DNA of 64,000 nucleotides, from the NCBI GenBank assembly GCA_963728145.1, contig CAVSJA010000007.1, positions 992,001-1,056,000 on the forward strand, in the 5' to 3' direction. This DNA is from CAVSJA01 sp963728145. GTDB taxonomy: Bacteria > Bacteroidota > Bacteroidia > Chitinophagales > Chitinophagaceae. Below the pieces are notes generated by a model, which was given only the letters and a program-made list of their open reading frames with translations, was not told the DNA's origin and did no database searches. This document shows, piece after piece, positions 9,231 to 17,539 of the stretch. The translations under genes were made by a program, and so were the position numbers. Position 1 is the stretch's first letter. Each line of letters opens with the position of its first letter.

Positions 9231-12176
9231 TCACCTCACCAACACCCAAGCCGCCCATTTCTCCGGCTCCTTTCTATACTTACTCTTCATTGTGGTCTGC
9301 GTTTTATAAAAAGCATCGCTAATCGGTAACCTGCTAAATATATTCTTATAGAATTCCTGCATGAATTCTGCTGTTTCTCTATCCGGTACTTCCCACAAAC
9401 TCATTACAAGGTTTTGTACACCAGCCATCCGGAATGCACGTTGTAATCCATATACACCCTCGCTGCCTTGGATATCGCCTCTTGCTGTTTCGCAGGCAGA
9501 TAGAACAACTAATCTTGTTTGGGGGAGATACATATTGGAAACTTCATAAGCAGTAAGTATTCCATCTTCAAGATCCTTCGGCATCTTCCCCTGAAAACTG
9601 TTGTTTGATCCGGCGAATAATATACCAGAACGCATCAGGGGATTTTTTGAATTGCTGAAAATGTTACCTGATTTTTTTGAACTATCTGTACCGGGATCTG
9701 AATAAAAGAATCCATGAGTTGCAATATGTAATACTGCCGGTGAATTATTTGCAGTTAATGATTTGAATGATTCTTCGGTGGCATTCAAGCCGGTATAAAC
9801 TGTAACTTTTACTTTCGCTGACGCCGCTTGTTTTTCTAATCCTTTTACTTCTGTCAACGTTCCTTCCAGGTAATCAAAACTTGTGGTTGATGTACCCGCG
9901 CGAAGGCCCCTGGATTTTTTGTAAGTCGAATGCTGCGTTGATACAGTTTTTGCAAGCGATTCAGGGTTCGCGTCATAGTTGATTCCACCGTAGAGGACCA
10001 TTTCTCCATTATTATCTAACATTGAATTCTTACTATCAAGAATGGCTGCTGTTGAGTTTAATTGAATCAATTGGTATTTATCGCTGATGAGCTTTGTACT
10101 ATTTAATGGAACCGCTGCAAATGAAATTTTGAATAAGTCTCCTGCCGGCGCGAAATAGATCCGGTTAATATTGTTTAAGTGGGTTTCGATACTTTTCCAA
10201 ACCAATTCATACAATTTGGTAGAGTAGGAGGTACCTGATCCGCTGCTTACAACGCCACCACGATATAAGGTTGAAATATTTGTCGTTGCAGCATTTGAAA
10301 GAATTGAATCCAATTGTTTTTGTTCAAATAGATAGATCATATGGGGAGTAGCCAGATCTTTTCTTATCAGCAATGCTGCGTAGATCACGGAATCGGTCCA
10401 GCTTTGGCCATTGAAAAGTTGAAATTGGACAAATTCAATTGCTGCGTCGTTCTGCGCAAGCTTTTCCCTGATTTGCTGCCAATCGGGATTCGATTGCTGT
10501 GTCTGACTGAAAACAGTTGACCTTCTCGATAATTCTTTCTCCAGCTTGTTTGCTTCTTCCTCAAGCTTTGTAGTGTATTCATTCAGCTGCGAATTCGATT
10601 TTGCATAGTAGGCAGCTAGTTCCTGGCGGATTGCTGTCCATTTTTCAAAATCGCTTATAATGGATTTATCATTGCTTTGATAAATATTTTCCCGCAATTG
10701 TGTTGTTGAACTTAGAATGAGATTTCTGTCGAGGAGACTCATCGTATAGGCCTTCGAGGCATTGGTGGCGGAAAATTTCTTAAAATAAAAGGAAAGGTAT
10801 TCGTCAGTGGCTCCTTTTATATTTTGCAGGTACTGTTGTTTTTCCTTTTCTGAAGTGAATCGAAAGACTTTGTTTAATTGACTTTTCTGCATTGCAAATG
10901 TTTCAGCATACAAGGCATCGGCATCCGCAATCCTGTTTTCATTCCAATATAATTTTGCTAATTCGTTGGTAGTCCAGGTGTAGTTCGGATGTTCCTTTCC
11001 CATTGTCGTCTCAAACAATTTCTTCGCTTCATTGAGATTTTCTTCTGCTTCTTTCAATTTCCCGATGCGGAGATAGAGCTTTCCAAGACTGGTTCGGTTG
11101 AATGCATGTGCAGGATCGTCCGGGTTTAATTTTTCATTCCAGATTCCCTTCGCCTCGAGATATAGTTGTTCGGCTTTTTCATATTGGCCCAAATCAAAGT
11201 AAAGATTTGCAAGGTTATTGCAGGATTGTGCATAGTCAACTGGTAACCGGTCACGTCGTATTTCCATCGCTTCGAGATAAAATGCTTCGACTTCAGTTCT
11301 TTTTCCCATTAGTAGATAGAGATCTGCCAGAATATTGCATACTAATGCATATTGCGGGTGCTTATCACCGAATATGTCCTGACGAAGTTGTTTGCCTTCG
11401 AGAAATAGTGTTTCAGCAAGTTCGAACTGTCCGAGCTCTCTATAAAGATTACCGAGGTTTATACAACTGATGGCGTACTGCGCATTTGGTTGCTTCAATT
11501 TTGCCCTGATTTCTCTTGCTTTTACTGCGAGTGGTTCTGCTTTCTCGAATTGTCCAATATCCCGGTAAACATTTGAAAGATTGTTTACACTTTGAGCATA
11601 ATCGACACTGTCTTTACCTGGAAATTTTTCTCTTAGTGATACTGCCTTGAGTAGATACGATTCTGCTTCAGGATACTGCCCTACGGTATAGTAAAGCGTG
11701 CCTAATAAGTTGCTACCCCTTGCGTATTCAGCACTGATTTCTCCACGCAGCCTTTTAAACAAATCAGTTAATTCTAACCAAAGCTTCTCTGCATGTTCAT
11801 ATTCTCCCAGGGAGAAATAATCCTGACCTTTTAAATCAATTGCAGTTGCATAAAATACGCTTTCATTTAATTTTCGTGTGTGGATCGCGCTTAGGGCAGT
11901 ATCTAAAAAGTTAATAGATGTTTGAAAATTCCCGGTTACAAGATAGAGTTGACCAAGACTTGTATTCAGTTGAATTTGTGAATCAGAATTTGCGGAGTCA
12001 GGCGGGAGTTTGTCTAATGCTTTCTTATAATTCGCGATCGCGGCAGGGAAGCTTCTCTGATCGTTGTAATGTTTCGCACTATCGGCAAATTGCTTCCAAT
12101 CCTGCGCTCGGCTAATTAATGAAACGAAAACCAATGCACAACACAAAAGTATCCTTCTACTTTCCATAAAAAGCAT
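9231..12176 (-). CDS. Secreted TPR-CHAT domain protein (caspase-like peptidase)
   Basis: The protein has 981 residues from the ATG at 12176; an in-frame ATG three codons later is equally possible. A signal peptide (ending ..SLISRAQ) is followed by roughly nine to ten tetratricopeptide repeats (about 28-430, for example NLANLYFDLGQYEKAEQLYL), a helical and charged linker (about 500-620), and a CHAT domain (about 690-981). The CHAT catalytic pair is visible: His821 in HIATHGFF and Cys895 in LSACETARG, followed by GLQRAFRMAGV and SLWEVPD. CHAT belongs to the caspase/separase-type cysteine peptidase clan. Both this protein and the product of the gene 61 bp downstream carry export signals, so they could meet outside the cytoplasm. 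That the Fn3 protein is its substrate or partner is only inferred. Confidence 0.9.
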   Translation of the reverse strand: MLFMESRRILLCCALVFVSLISRAQDWKQFADSAKHYNDQRSFPAAIANYKKALDKLPPDSANSDSQIQLNTSLGQLYLVTGNFQTSINFLDTALSAIHTRKLNESVFYATAIDLKGQDYFSLGEYEHAEKLWLELTDLFKRLRGEISAEYARGSNLLGTLYYTVGQYPEAESYLLKAVSLREKFPGKDSVDYAQSVNNLSNVYRDIGQFEKAEPLAVKAREIRAKLKQPNAQYAISCINLGNLYRELGQFELAETLFLEGKQLRQDIFGDKHPQYALVCNILADLYLLMGKRTEVEAFYLEAMEIRRDRLPVDYAQSCNNLANLYFDLGQYEKAEQLYLEAKGIWNEKLNPDDPAHAFNRTSLGKLYLRIGKLKEAEENLNEAKKLFETTMGKEHPNYTWTTNELAKLYWNENRIADADALYAETFAMQKSQLNKVFRFTSEKEKQQYLQNIKGATDEYLSFYFKKFSATNASKAYTMSLLDRNLILSSTTQLRENIYQSNDKSIISDFEKWTAIRQELAAYYAKSNSQLNEYTTKLEEEANKLEKELSRRSTVFSQTQQSNPDWQQIREKLAQNDAAIEFVQFQLFNGQSWTDSVIYAALLIRKDLATPHMIYLFEQKQLDSILSNAATTNISTLYRGGVVSSGSGTSYSTKLYELVWKSIETHLNNINRIYFAPAGDLFKISFAAVPLNSTKLISDKYQLIQLNSTAAILDSKNSMLDNNGEMVLYGGINYDANPESLAKTVSTQHSTYKKSRGLRAGTSTTSFDYLEGTLTEVKGLEKQAASAKVKVTVYTGLNATEESFKSLTANNSPAVLHIATHGFFYSDPGTDSSKKSGNIFSNSKNPLMRSGILFAGSNNSFQGKMPKDLEDGILTAYEVSNMYLPQTRLVVLSACETARGDIQGSEGVYGLQRAFRMAGVQNLVMSLWEVPDRETAEFMQEFYKNIFSRLPISDAFYKTQTTMKSKYRKEPEKWAAWVLVR

Positions 12177-12362
12177 TCAGAGTTAAGGGGTTCCAATAAA
12201 AAAAATTAACTAGGATAAGTGTTGTTGCAGGATCTGGATCTTTACTGCAGATTTAAATAGGTGGATTGAATTTCGTAGATGATTGAAGATAGAGAAAATA
12301 GTCAAAAGAAGAGTGAGATAGGAGAAAATCCGTGCCAGTACGGATATGAAGGGGGGAAAATA

Positions 12363-12402
12363 CGGGATCGGCCTTGTCATTGACTGACAAGAGCGGTTCC
12401 CG
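12363..12402 (-). terminator. Possible intrinsic terminator of the 12426-12773 gene
   Basis: The core stem CTTGTCA/TGACAAG (12373-12379 with 12385-12391, 5-nt loop) is extended by an imperfect CGGGATCGG/CGGTTCCCG arm. Read on the minus strand, the hairpin follows the small gene's stop and is followed by TATTTT. The remainder of 12177-12425 shows no gene. Confidence 0.45.
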
Positions 12403-12425
12403 CAACATAAAATTGAGATATTAAG

Positions 12426-12773
12426 CTAAACTTCAAAAATCAACTGCTCTTCCCTGTCTTCAACCTGGATCTGGCGAATGAAATTATCGTAGCCTTCTTC
12501 ATCGTCATGATTACTGTAAACTCCATAGGCATCGATGCTGTAACCGATGAGGCCATCGTTTGCCTCGATGAGATAGAGAATTGAAGAGTCAGCTGGATCT
12601 GATTCTCCTTCGAAACGATAGGTCTTGATGATTTTAAGATCTTCTGGATTATAAGTCTTTCCTCTTCCCGCAGTAAAAGAACCGTTTTCCCAACGGAATT
12701 CATTATCCTTTTTCTTTTGACGAAGCGTTTCGAGCACCGTGCTCAGTGTCGTCATATCATTTAAGGTAGACAT
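12426..12773 (-). CDS. Small acidic soluble protein, conserved Bacteroidota type
   Basis: The protein has 115 residues, no signal peptide and no membrane segment. It has a helical N-terminus (MTTLSTVLETLRQKKKDNEF), then IIKTYRFEGESDPADSSILY and IDAYGVYSNHDDEEG, and an acidic C-terminus. The YRFEG-(S/T)DP-DDS-Y pattern resembles small Bacteroidota proteins that are often labelled phosphoribosylpyrophosphate synthetase in annotations; at this length and without a PRPP-binding loop that label cannot describe an enzyme. It stands alone between the CHAT gene and the kinase gene, all on the minus strand, with a terminator-like hairpin behind it. Function unknown. Confidence 0.75.
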   Translation of the reverse strand: MSTLNDMTTLSTVLETLRQKKKDNEFRWENGSFTAGRGKTYNPEDLKIIKTYRFEGESDPADSSILYLIEANDGLIGYSIDAYGVYSNHDDEEGYDNFIRQIQVEDREEQLIFEV

Positions 12774-12835
12774 GTTATGAGTTTAAGTATTTAGTCCAAA
12801 TAACATACCCTAGTAGTTGGGGAATTGGCTCTACA

Positions 12836-12966
12836 GCTGGTTGATTGGTTAATTAGTTGATTGGTTGATTGGGATCGGGTGCCGTGGTTATAGTCCTTAT
12901 CAACCGTCATTCCCGCGAAAGCGGGAATAACTAATTAACCAACCAACCAATCAACCAATCAACCTG
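12836..12966. repeat. Inverted simple-repeat element, TTGATTGG / CCAATCAA arms
   Basis: A left arm of TGATTGG-type units (12836-12870) and a right arm of CCAATCAA-type units (12928-12963) can form a long imperfect stem. It resembles the elements found between the permease genes. It lies downstream of the kinase gene on the minus strand and upstream of the small-protein gene. Confidence 0.7.
12909..12928. repeat. Perfect GC-rich hairpin with GAAA loop
   Basis: ATTCCCGC-GAAA-GCGGGAAT is an 8-bp perfect stem with a GNRA-type loop, in the centre of the inverted element 12836-12966. The same motif, in the other orientation and with TCCCCGC arms, occurs at 18237-18254. Confidence 0.75.
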
Positions 12967-12970
12967 CAAA

Positions 12971-14311
12971 TCAGAAATGCAGGAAAAACGACGTTCCTTC
13001 GCCTTCAACAGAACTCACATGAACATTTCCCTTATGCAGCATCATGATTTGTTTACATAAACTTAATCCAATGCCGCTGCCTGTTTTGCGGGTGCTGAAG
13101 AATGGAATGAAGATTTTATCCATAATATGGGCGGGCATTCCGATTCCGTTATCGGAAACTTTAATAATTACTTTATTATTTTGTGAAAGATAACCGGATA
13201 AGACGATCCTTGCATCTTCCCTGTCTTTTACAGCTTCAATAGCGTTTACAACGAGATTGATCAATACCTGTTCTACGAGATTGGTATCTGCTTCCAGCAT
13301 CAGGTCGGGATCTTTAAGTATGATCTCCATTTCAATCTTCTTCTGCTCCAATGTGGGTTGCATCAGGTGATGAATGCTCTCAAAAAGGTCCCAGGTATAA
13401 ACTTTTTTCAGATTGAGTTTGGTGATCTTGTTCAGATTTCGATAGGTCTCGGCGAATTTTAATAATCCTTCGCTTCGTCTTTTGATCGTGTCGATACCAA
13501 GTTCAAGATCTTCTAAGGAAGTATGCGCGGAAATTTGACTGCCGGAATTTTGCAGCCTGTTTTTCAATGTGTCCGCCAGGGAAGAAATCGGCGCCACTGA
13601 ATTCATGATCTCATGCGTCATTACACTCAATAATTTTTTCCAGGCCTGGGCTTCTGTTTCGTCAAGGGCTTCAGTCACGTTTTGAAATGCGATGAGCTTG
13701 TAGATCTTTTCTCCGGTCTGGAATGCCGTAGCGGATAAAAGAACTTTGAATGGACTTTTATCACTTGTGTATTTGCAAACCCGCTGATCTCCGGGCCTGA
13801 TATCCAGAATCTCCTTGTAAAAAGCTTCATCCCTTCGGCTCAGAGAATGGATAGTTTTCAAGTAGGGAATTCCAAACATCTTCTTAAATCCATCATTCAT
13901 CCAGGCGATATTCCCTGTATTGTGTTCGTAAGAGAGGATTCCTGTATCAACCAGTTCAAGAATCTTTTGCAAATAATAGTATTGAATTTCTTTTTCCTTG
14001 CTGATCACTTTGAAGGTCGTGTTGATCTCGTTAAAACCTTTTCGAAGTGGTTTGAGATCATCCGGAGCATGCTTCACATCAAAGTGGCGGGAAAAATCAC
14101 GGTAATGGACAGATTCAACGAATTGTTCTACTTCCGCCTGTTGCTTCAAATGGAATTTGAAAAAATCAACTATCTGGTAGATGATAATAGGAAGAAGGAT
14201 GATCACATAAGTGTAAAAACCATTTGCCAATAGAAAGGCAACGCCGGTGATAGTTAATATCAGCAGGAAGACCCTGATCAGAATATTCCATTGATTCTTC
14301 TTAAATATCAT
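12971..14311 (-). CDS. PAS-containing membrane sensor histidine kinase (NtrY-like)
   Basis: The protein has 446 residues. Two close membrane helices (about 11-30 and 32-50) leave almost no periplasmic loop, so it likely senses the membrane or an intracellular cue. A PAS-like region follows (about 110-215, ILELVDTGILSYEHNTGNI). The H-box is VMTHEIMNSVAPI with phosphoacceptor His233; the ATP-binding part shows NLVVNAIEAV (N box), DNGIGMP (G1) and GSGIGLSLCKQIMMLHKG (G2). Its start overlaps the response-regulator gene by 11 bp, so the two form one co-translated pair. The divergent adaptor-ATPase-permease locus is the obvious candidate target (inference). Confidence 0.92.
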   Translation of the reverse strand: MIFKKNQWNILIRVFLLILTITGVAFLLANGFYTYVIILLPIIIYQIVDFFKFHLKQQAEVEQFVESVHYRDFSRHFDVKHAPDDLKPLRKGFNEINTTFKVISKEKEIQYYYLQKILELVDTGILSYEHNTGNIAWMNDGFKKMFGIPYLKTIHSLSRRDEAFYKEILDIRPGDQRVCKYTSDKSPFKVLLSATAFQTGEKIYKLIAFQNVTEALDETEAQAWKKLLSVMTHEIMNSVAPISSLADTLKNRLQNSGSQISAHTSLEDLELGIDTIKRRSEGLLKFAETYRNLNKITKLNLKKVYTWDLFESIHHLMQPTLEQKKIEMEIILKDPDLMLEADTNLVEQVLINLVVNAIEAVKDREDARIVLSGYLSQNNKVIIKVSDNGIGMPAHIMDKIFIPFFSTRKTGSGIGLSLCKQIMMLHKGNVHVSSVEGEGTSFFLHF

Positions 14312-15665
14312 ATTTACTCAACCGGCGATATAACGCCGTTCTTGTTAAGCCGAGTTCTTTTGCGGCTTTGGTGATATTGCCATGGTGTTTCTCAATAACC
14401 CTGAGGATAGTATTCTTCTCAATTGTACTTAATTTAAGGTCCTTGGGTTCTTCGTTCGATTTACCTGCGGACTCAATTGGAGAAAAGATCAGGTCGTCGG
14501 CCACTAACTCATCTCCATCACTCATGATGACAGCGCGTTCAATTGTGTATTGCAGTTCCCTTACATTACCAGGGAAATGATAGGCTTTTAGTTTTTCAAT
14601 TGCCTTACGGTCGAATTCAACCGCGGGCTTGATGTATTTTTCAGAATATATCTTTGCAAAATGGTTTGCCAGCAAAACAATATCATCTCCACGATTTCGA
14701 AGAGGCGGCACCGTTATTTCAACCGTATTGATGCGATAGATAAGATCTTTCCGGAACCGGGCTTCATTCGCCAATTCGGTCATTGGAACATTGGTTGCGC
14801 AAATCAACCGGATATCAACCGGTATTGTTTCATTGGACCCCAGGCGAATCACCTGACGGTTTTGGAGTACTGATAACAATTTTGCCTGTTGATGCAGGGA
14901 AATATTTCCAATCTCATCGAGAAATAACGTTCCGCCCTTTGCTGTTTCGAATCTTCCCACGCGATCTTCTCTCGCATCAGTGAATGCACCTTTTTTATGT
15001 CCGAACAATTCACTTTCAAATAAGGTTTCAGTAAGCGCACCGATATCAACCTTCACAAATGGTTTGTCTGCGCGAAGAGATTTATCATGAATGGCCTGTG
15101 CAATTAACTCCTTCCCGGTTCCATTTTCTCCAAGGATCAGCACATTTGCTTCAGTAGGAGCGATCTTTTCCAATTTGTAAAAGATATCGTGCATTACTTC
15201 TGACCTGCCGATCATTGGCGGCCCGCTCGAACTCTCACCATTTAAAGCCATGCTTGCCGCCGCTTGTTTATCGGTACCCTTTCGTTTAAAGGCTTCAGAA
15301 ATAGTGGTGATGAGCTTTTCGTTATGCCAGGGTTTAATGATAAAATCGGCAGCTCCTTCCTTTAGCGATCTTACTGCAAGATCGATATCCCCATAAGCCG
15401 TGATCATTATCACCGCCGAAGTATTATTCCATTCCTTTACCTTCTTCAACCAATAGATTCCTTCATTACCCGTATTGATGGTGCTGTTGAAATTCATGTC
15501 CAGAAGAATCACATCGAAATTGTATTTGGAAAGTAGCCAGCGAATGTTTTCCGGACTTTTCTCCGTCACCACTTCATTCACTTCCGTCTTAAGTAGCAGT
15601 TTAACCGCGGTGAGCACATCTGGGTCATCATCCACTACCAGTATTTTCGCATTTTTGAATGCCAT
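14301..15665 (-). CDS. Sigma54-dependent response regulator (NtrC type)
   Basis: The protein has 454 residues from the ATG at 15665; the longer frame to 15734 adds an unconvincing 23-residue leader, whereas MAFKNAKILVVDDDPDVL is the normal receiver start. Domains are receiver (about 4-125, acidic DDD at 12-14, phosphoacceptor Asp56 in VILLDMNF), AAA+ sigma54-activator domain (Walker A GENGTGKE, GTLFLDEIGN, arginine-finger region RFRKDLIYRINT) and a C-terminal Fis-type HTH (GNITKAAKELGLTRTALYRRL). The sigma54-contacting loop reads GAFTDA instead of the textbook GAFTGA. It is followed by, and overlaps, its kinase gene and is transcribed away from the transporter locus. Confidence 0.93.
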   Translation of the reverse strand: MAFKNAKILVVDDDPDVLTAVKLLLKTEVNEVVTEKSPENIRWLLSKYNFDVILLDMNFNSTINTGNEGIYWLKKVKEWNNTSAVIMITAYGDIDLAVRSLKEGAADFIIKPWHNEKLITTISEAFKRKGTDKQAAASMALNGESSSGPPMIGRSEVMHDIFYKLEKIAPTEANVLILGENGTGKELIAQAIHDKSLRADKPFVKVDIGALTETLFESELFGHKKGAFTDAREDRVGRFETAKGGTLFLDEIGNISLHQQAKLLSVLQNRQVIRLGSNETIPVDIRLICATNVPMTELANEARFRKDLIYRINTVEITVPPLRNRGDDIVLLANHFAKIYSEKYIKPAVEFDRKAIEKLKAYHFPGNVRELQYTIERAVIMSDGDELVADDLIFSPIESAGKSNEEPKDLKLSTIEKNTILRVIEKHHGNITKAAKELGLTRTALYRRLSKYDI

Positions 15666-15763
15666 TTCTCGCTGCAATTGTGAGTTTTTCGGAATTTCAC
15701 CCACAATTATACCATATTCACAAACCACTGTCAATTAATTTTTTAACAGCGGTGTTCGGGGTA

Positions 15764-15794
15764 GTTGTATCAAAACCGTACACCTGTTGTATCA
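15764..15794 (+). promoter_or_regulatory. Candidate activator site: direct repeat GTTGTATCA
   Basis: GTTGTATCA occurs at 15764-15772 and 15786-15794. The 22-bp start-to-start spacing is about two helical turns, so both lie on one DNA face. They lie between the divergent regulator and adaptor genes, about 60-90 bp upstream of a sigma54-like element, where an NtrC-type enhancer would be expected. Inferred from pattern only. Confidence 0.3.
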
Positions 15795-15854
15795 TTAACG
15801 AACGTCTTCGTAGATGCTGTACTATTAAGGGATTGAGAACCACACCCTTAAAAA

Positions 15855-15870
15855 TTGGCATGTTCTTGCT
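15855..15870 (+). promoter_or_regulatory. Sigma54-like -24/-12 element with short spacer
   Basis: TTGGCATGTTCTTGCT resembles the -24/-12 consensus (TTGGCAyG-N4-TTGC), but GG and GC are separated by 9 rather than 10 bases. Sigma54 promoters are normally strict here, so this is a weak candidate that only its position before the adaptor gene supports. Confidence 0.25.
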
Positions 15871-15906
15871 ATTCCTATATGCATCAGTTTCTCATGTATG
15901 TGTAAA

Positions 15907-15939
15907 AAGTCATCTGGTGCTCAGCCCACCAGGTGACTT
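15907..15939. other. Strong hairpin in the leader of the adaptor gene
   Basis: AAGTCATCTGGTG (15907-15919) pairs with CACCAGGTGACTT (15927-15939) around a 7-nt loop, with one non-Watson-Crick position. It is terminator-like in shape and lies about 70 bp upstream of the adaptor ATG in a divergent promoter region, where a plain terminator has no obvious gene to stop. It may be a leader or attenuator structure. Confidence 0.5.
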
Positions 15940-16006
15940 CTTTGTAAAAAGTGATTTTTTTGAAACAAATTAATTGTTCAGGTTACTTTAAAAGAGAAAA
16001 AGCCAA

Positions 16007-17263
16007 ATGGATCGGGTAATTGCTAAAAAAACATGGACCACAAAGAGAGTATTGACGATCCTGGGAATCGTTGGGATTTGCGCGCTGATTTTTTTCGCCT
16101 GGTATTATACTTCTGGTAATACAAAGCTGAATGTAAATACAGAAAGAATTACGATCGCGGAAATAAAGAAAGGACCTTTTAAAGAGTTTATTCCGGTTAA
16201 TGGAACAGTTCTTCCGATCAGCACCATTTACCTGGACGCAATAGTTGGTGGAAGAGTGGAAGAAAGATATGTAGAAGATGGAGCGATCATGAGGAGAGGT
16301 GATCCAATTCTCCGCCTAAGCAATACAGATCTCGAATTGAGTTTAGCAACCCAGGAAACTTCAGTATTCGATGTATTGACTCAAATGACCAATACAAGAA
16401 ACAACGCTGAACAAAATACGATCAGGCAGCTTAACCAATTGGCGGATGTTGACAATGCATTGAAAGAAGCAGAGCGCTTATATAGGTTGAATAAACAGTT
16501 GTATGATCAGAAAGTGATCGGTTCGCAGGAATACAATTCTTCCAAAAATCTTTATGAATACCAGGTGCGTAGGAAAAAGTTGACTGAGCAGATCCTCAGC
16601 CAGGACTCCACATCAACAAAAACACAGGTTGCCCAGATGCGTGAATCCTATGAGAGAATGCAAAATACGCTTTCGCTTATGCGCAAGAAAGTTGGAGATC
16701 TTATTGTAAGAGCTCCGGTCGATGGTCAGTTGACTTCTTTAGATGCAGAGATTGGTCAGTCGAAACAATCGGGCGCTCGTTTAGGTCAGATCGATGTATT
16801 GACCGGTTTCAAAGTAAGAGCCGATATTGACGAACATTATATTTCGAGGATCTATATCGGACTTAAAGGAACCTTTACGCTGGCTGGTAAGGATTATGAA
16901 CTCGAGATTAAAAAAGTTTATACGCAGGTTACCGCCGGAAGATTTCAGGTAGATATGGAATTTCTTGGGACAGTGCCACAAGGAATCCGCAGGGGACAAA
17001 CCTTACAGATCGGGCTTGCGTTGAGCGATGAAACAGAAGCAGTATTGGTACCAAAGGGTGGATTTTATCAGCAAACAGGTGGTAACTGGATATTTAAGTT
17101 GAATGAAAGCGGATCAAGAGCGTACAAGGTAGAAATCCAGTTGGGACGTCAGAACCCGGATAATTATGAAGTATTGAATGGATTGAAACCAGGTGATAAG
17201 GTTGTGACGAGCAGTTATGAAAATTATGGTGACATGCAGGAATTAGTTTTAAAGAAAGAGTAA
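16007..17263 (+). CDS. HlyD/MacA-like periplasmic adaptor protein
   Basis: The protein has 418 residues. One N-terminal membrane anchor (about 14-33) leads into the periplasm. Then come a first lipoyl half (VNGTVLPISTIYLDAIVGGRVEERYVEDG, split here by context, about 63-92), a long coiled-coil hairpin (about 105-230, ETSVFDVLTQ... to ...LMRKKVGD), the second lipoyl half (LIVRAPVDGQLTSLDAEIGQ), beta-barrel domain and membrane-proximal domain (LNGLKPGDKVVTSSYENYG). This is the membrane-fusion protein of a tripartite exporter; MacA-type partners join MacB ATPase/permeases to a TolC channel. It is the first gene of the plus-strand locus, followed by a small membrane protein and the ATPase. No TolC homologue is present in the window. 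Confidence 0.92.
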   Translation: MDRVIAKKTWTTKRVLTILGIVGICALIFFAWYYTSGNTKLNVNTERITIAEIKKGPFKEFIPVNGTVLPISTIYLDAIVGGRVEERYVEDGAIMRRGDPILRLSNTDLELSLATQETSVFDVLTQMTNTRNNAEQNTIRQLNQLADVDNALKEAERLYRLNKQLYDQKVIGSQEYNSSKNLYEYQVRRKKLTEQILSQDSTSTKTQVAQMRESYERMQNTLSLMRKKVGDLIVRAPVDGQLTSLDAEIGQSKQSGARLGQIDVLTGFKVRADIDEHYISRIYIGLKGTFTLAGKDYELEIKKVYTQVTAGRFQVDMEFLGTVPQGIRRGQTLQIGLALSDETEAVLVPKGGFYQQTGGNWIFKLNESGSRAYKVEIQLGRQNPDNYEVLNGLKPGDKVVTSSYENYGDMQELVLKKE

Positions 17264-17307
17264 CATGTGTTCAGTATAAACGTCTAAATGAAATAAACCT
17301 TATTTAT

Positions 17308-17508
17308 ATGAAAAAGACCTTAATACTAACGGCTGTTGTTTCATTCCTGTTGATGGGTCTTTTGACCTCATTGAGTTTGTATCGTCAAACCTGTCCAGGC
17401 ATAAGTCACAAGGAAAACAGTACTGAAAGAATTTTAAGAGAGGAGGGAAGCAAATCAACCGACGCAGATTTTTCTCCTTTTAACCGGTTTTTTATTTTAT
17501 CACAATAG
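17308..17508 (+). CDS. Small single-pass membrane or secreted protein
   Basis: The product has 66 residues, MKKTLILTAVVSFLLMGLL.. giving a clear hydrophobic N-terminus (about 5-25), then a polar tail with one cysteine (TCPGISHKENS) and an aromatic end (FNRFFILSQ). It begins 44 bp after the adaptor and ends 31 bp before the ATPase, on the same strand, and is preceded by A/T-rich DNA as is usual for Bacteroidota starts. I do not recognise a family. Its place inside a transport operon suggests an accessory subunit, but a chance reading frame cannot be excluded. Confidence 0.5.
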   Translation: MKKTLILTAVVSFLLMGLLTSLSLYRQTCPGISHKENSTERILREEGSKSTDADFSPFNRFFILSQ

Positions 17509-17539
17509 ATCATATTTCTAACATACAAACAATTCCAGA

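Noticed and set aside
11102..11470. 122-codon plus-strand frame inside the CHAT gene
   Set aside because: Antisense shadow of the TPR region; the repeats on the other strand explain it.
15666..15734. N-terminal extension of the response regulator
   Set aside because: The 23 extra residues precede a complete receiver-domain start and look like leader DNA; the ATG at 15665 is better.
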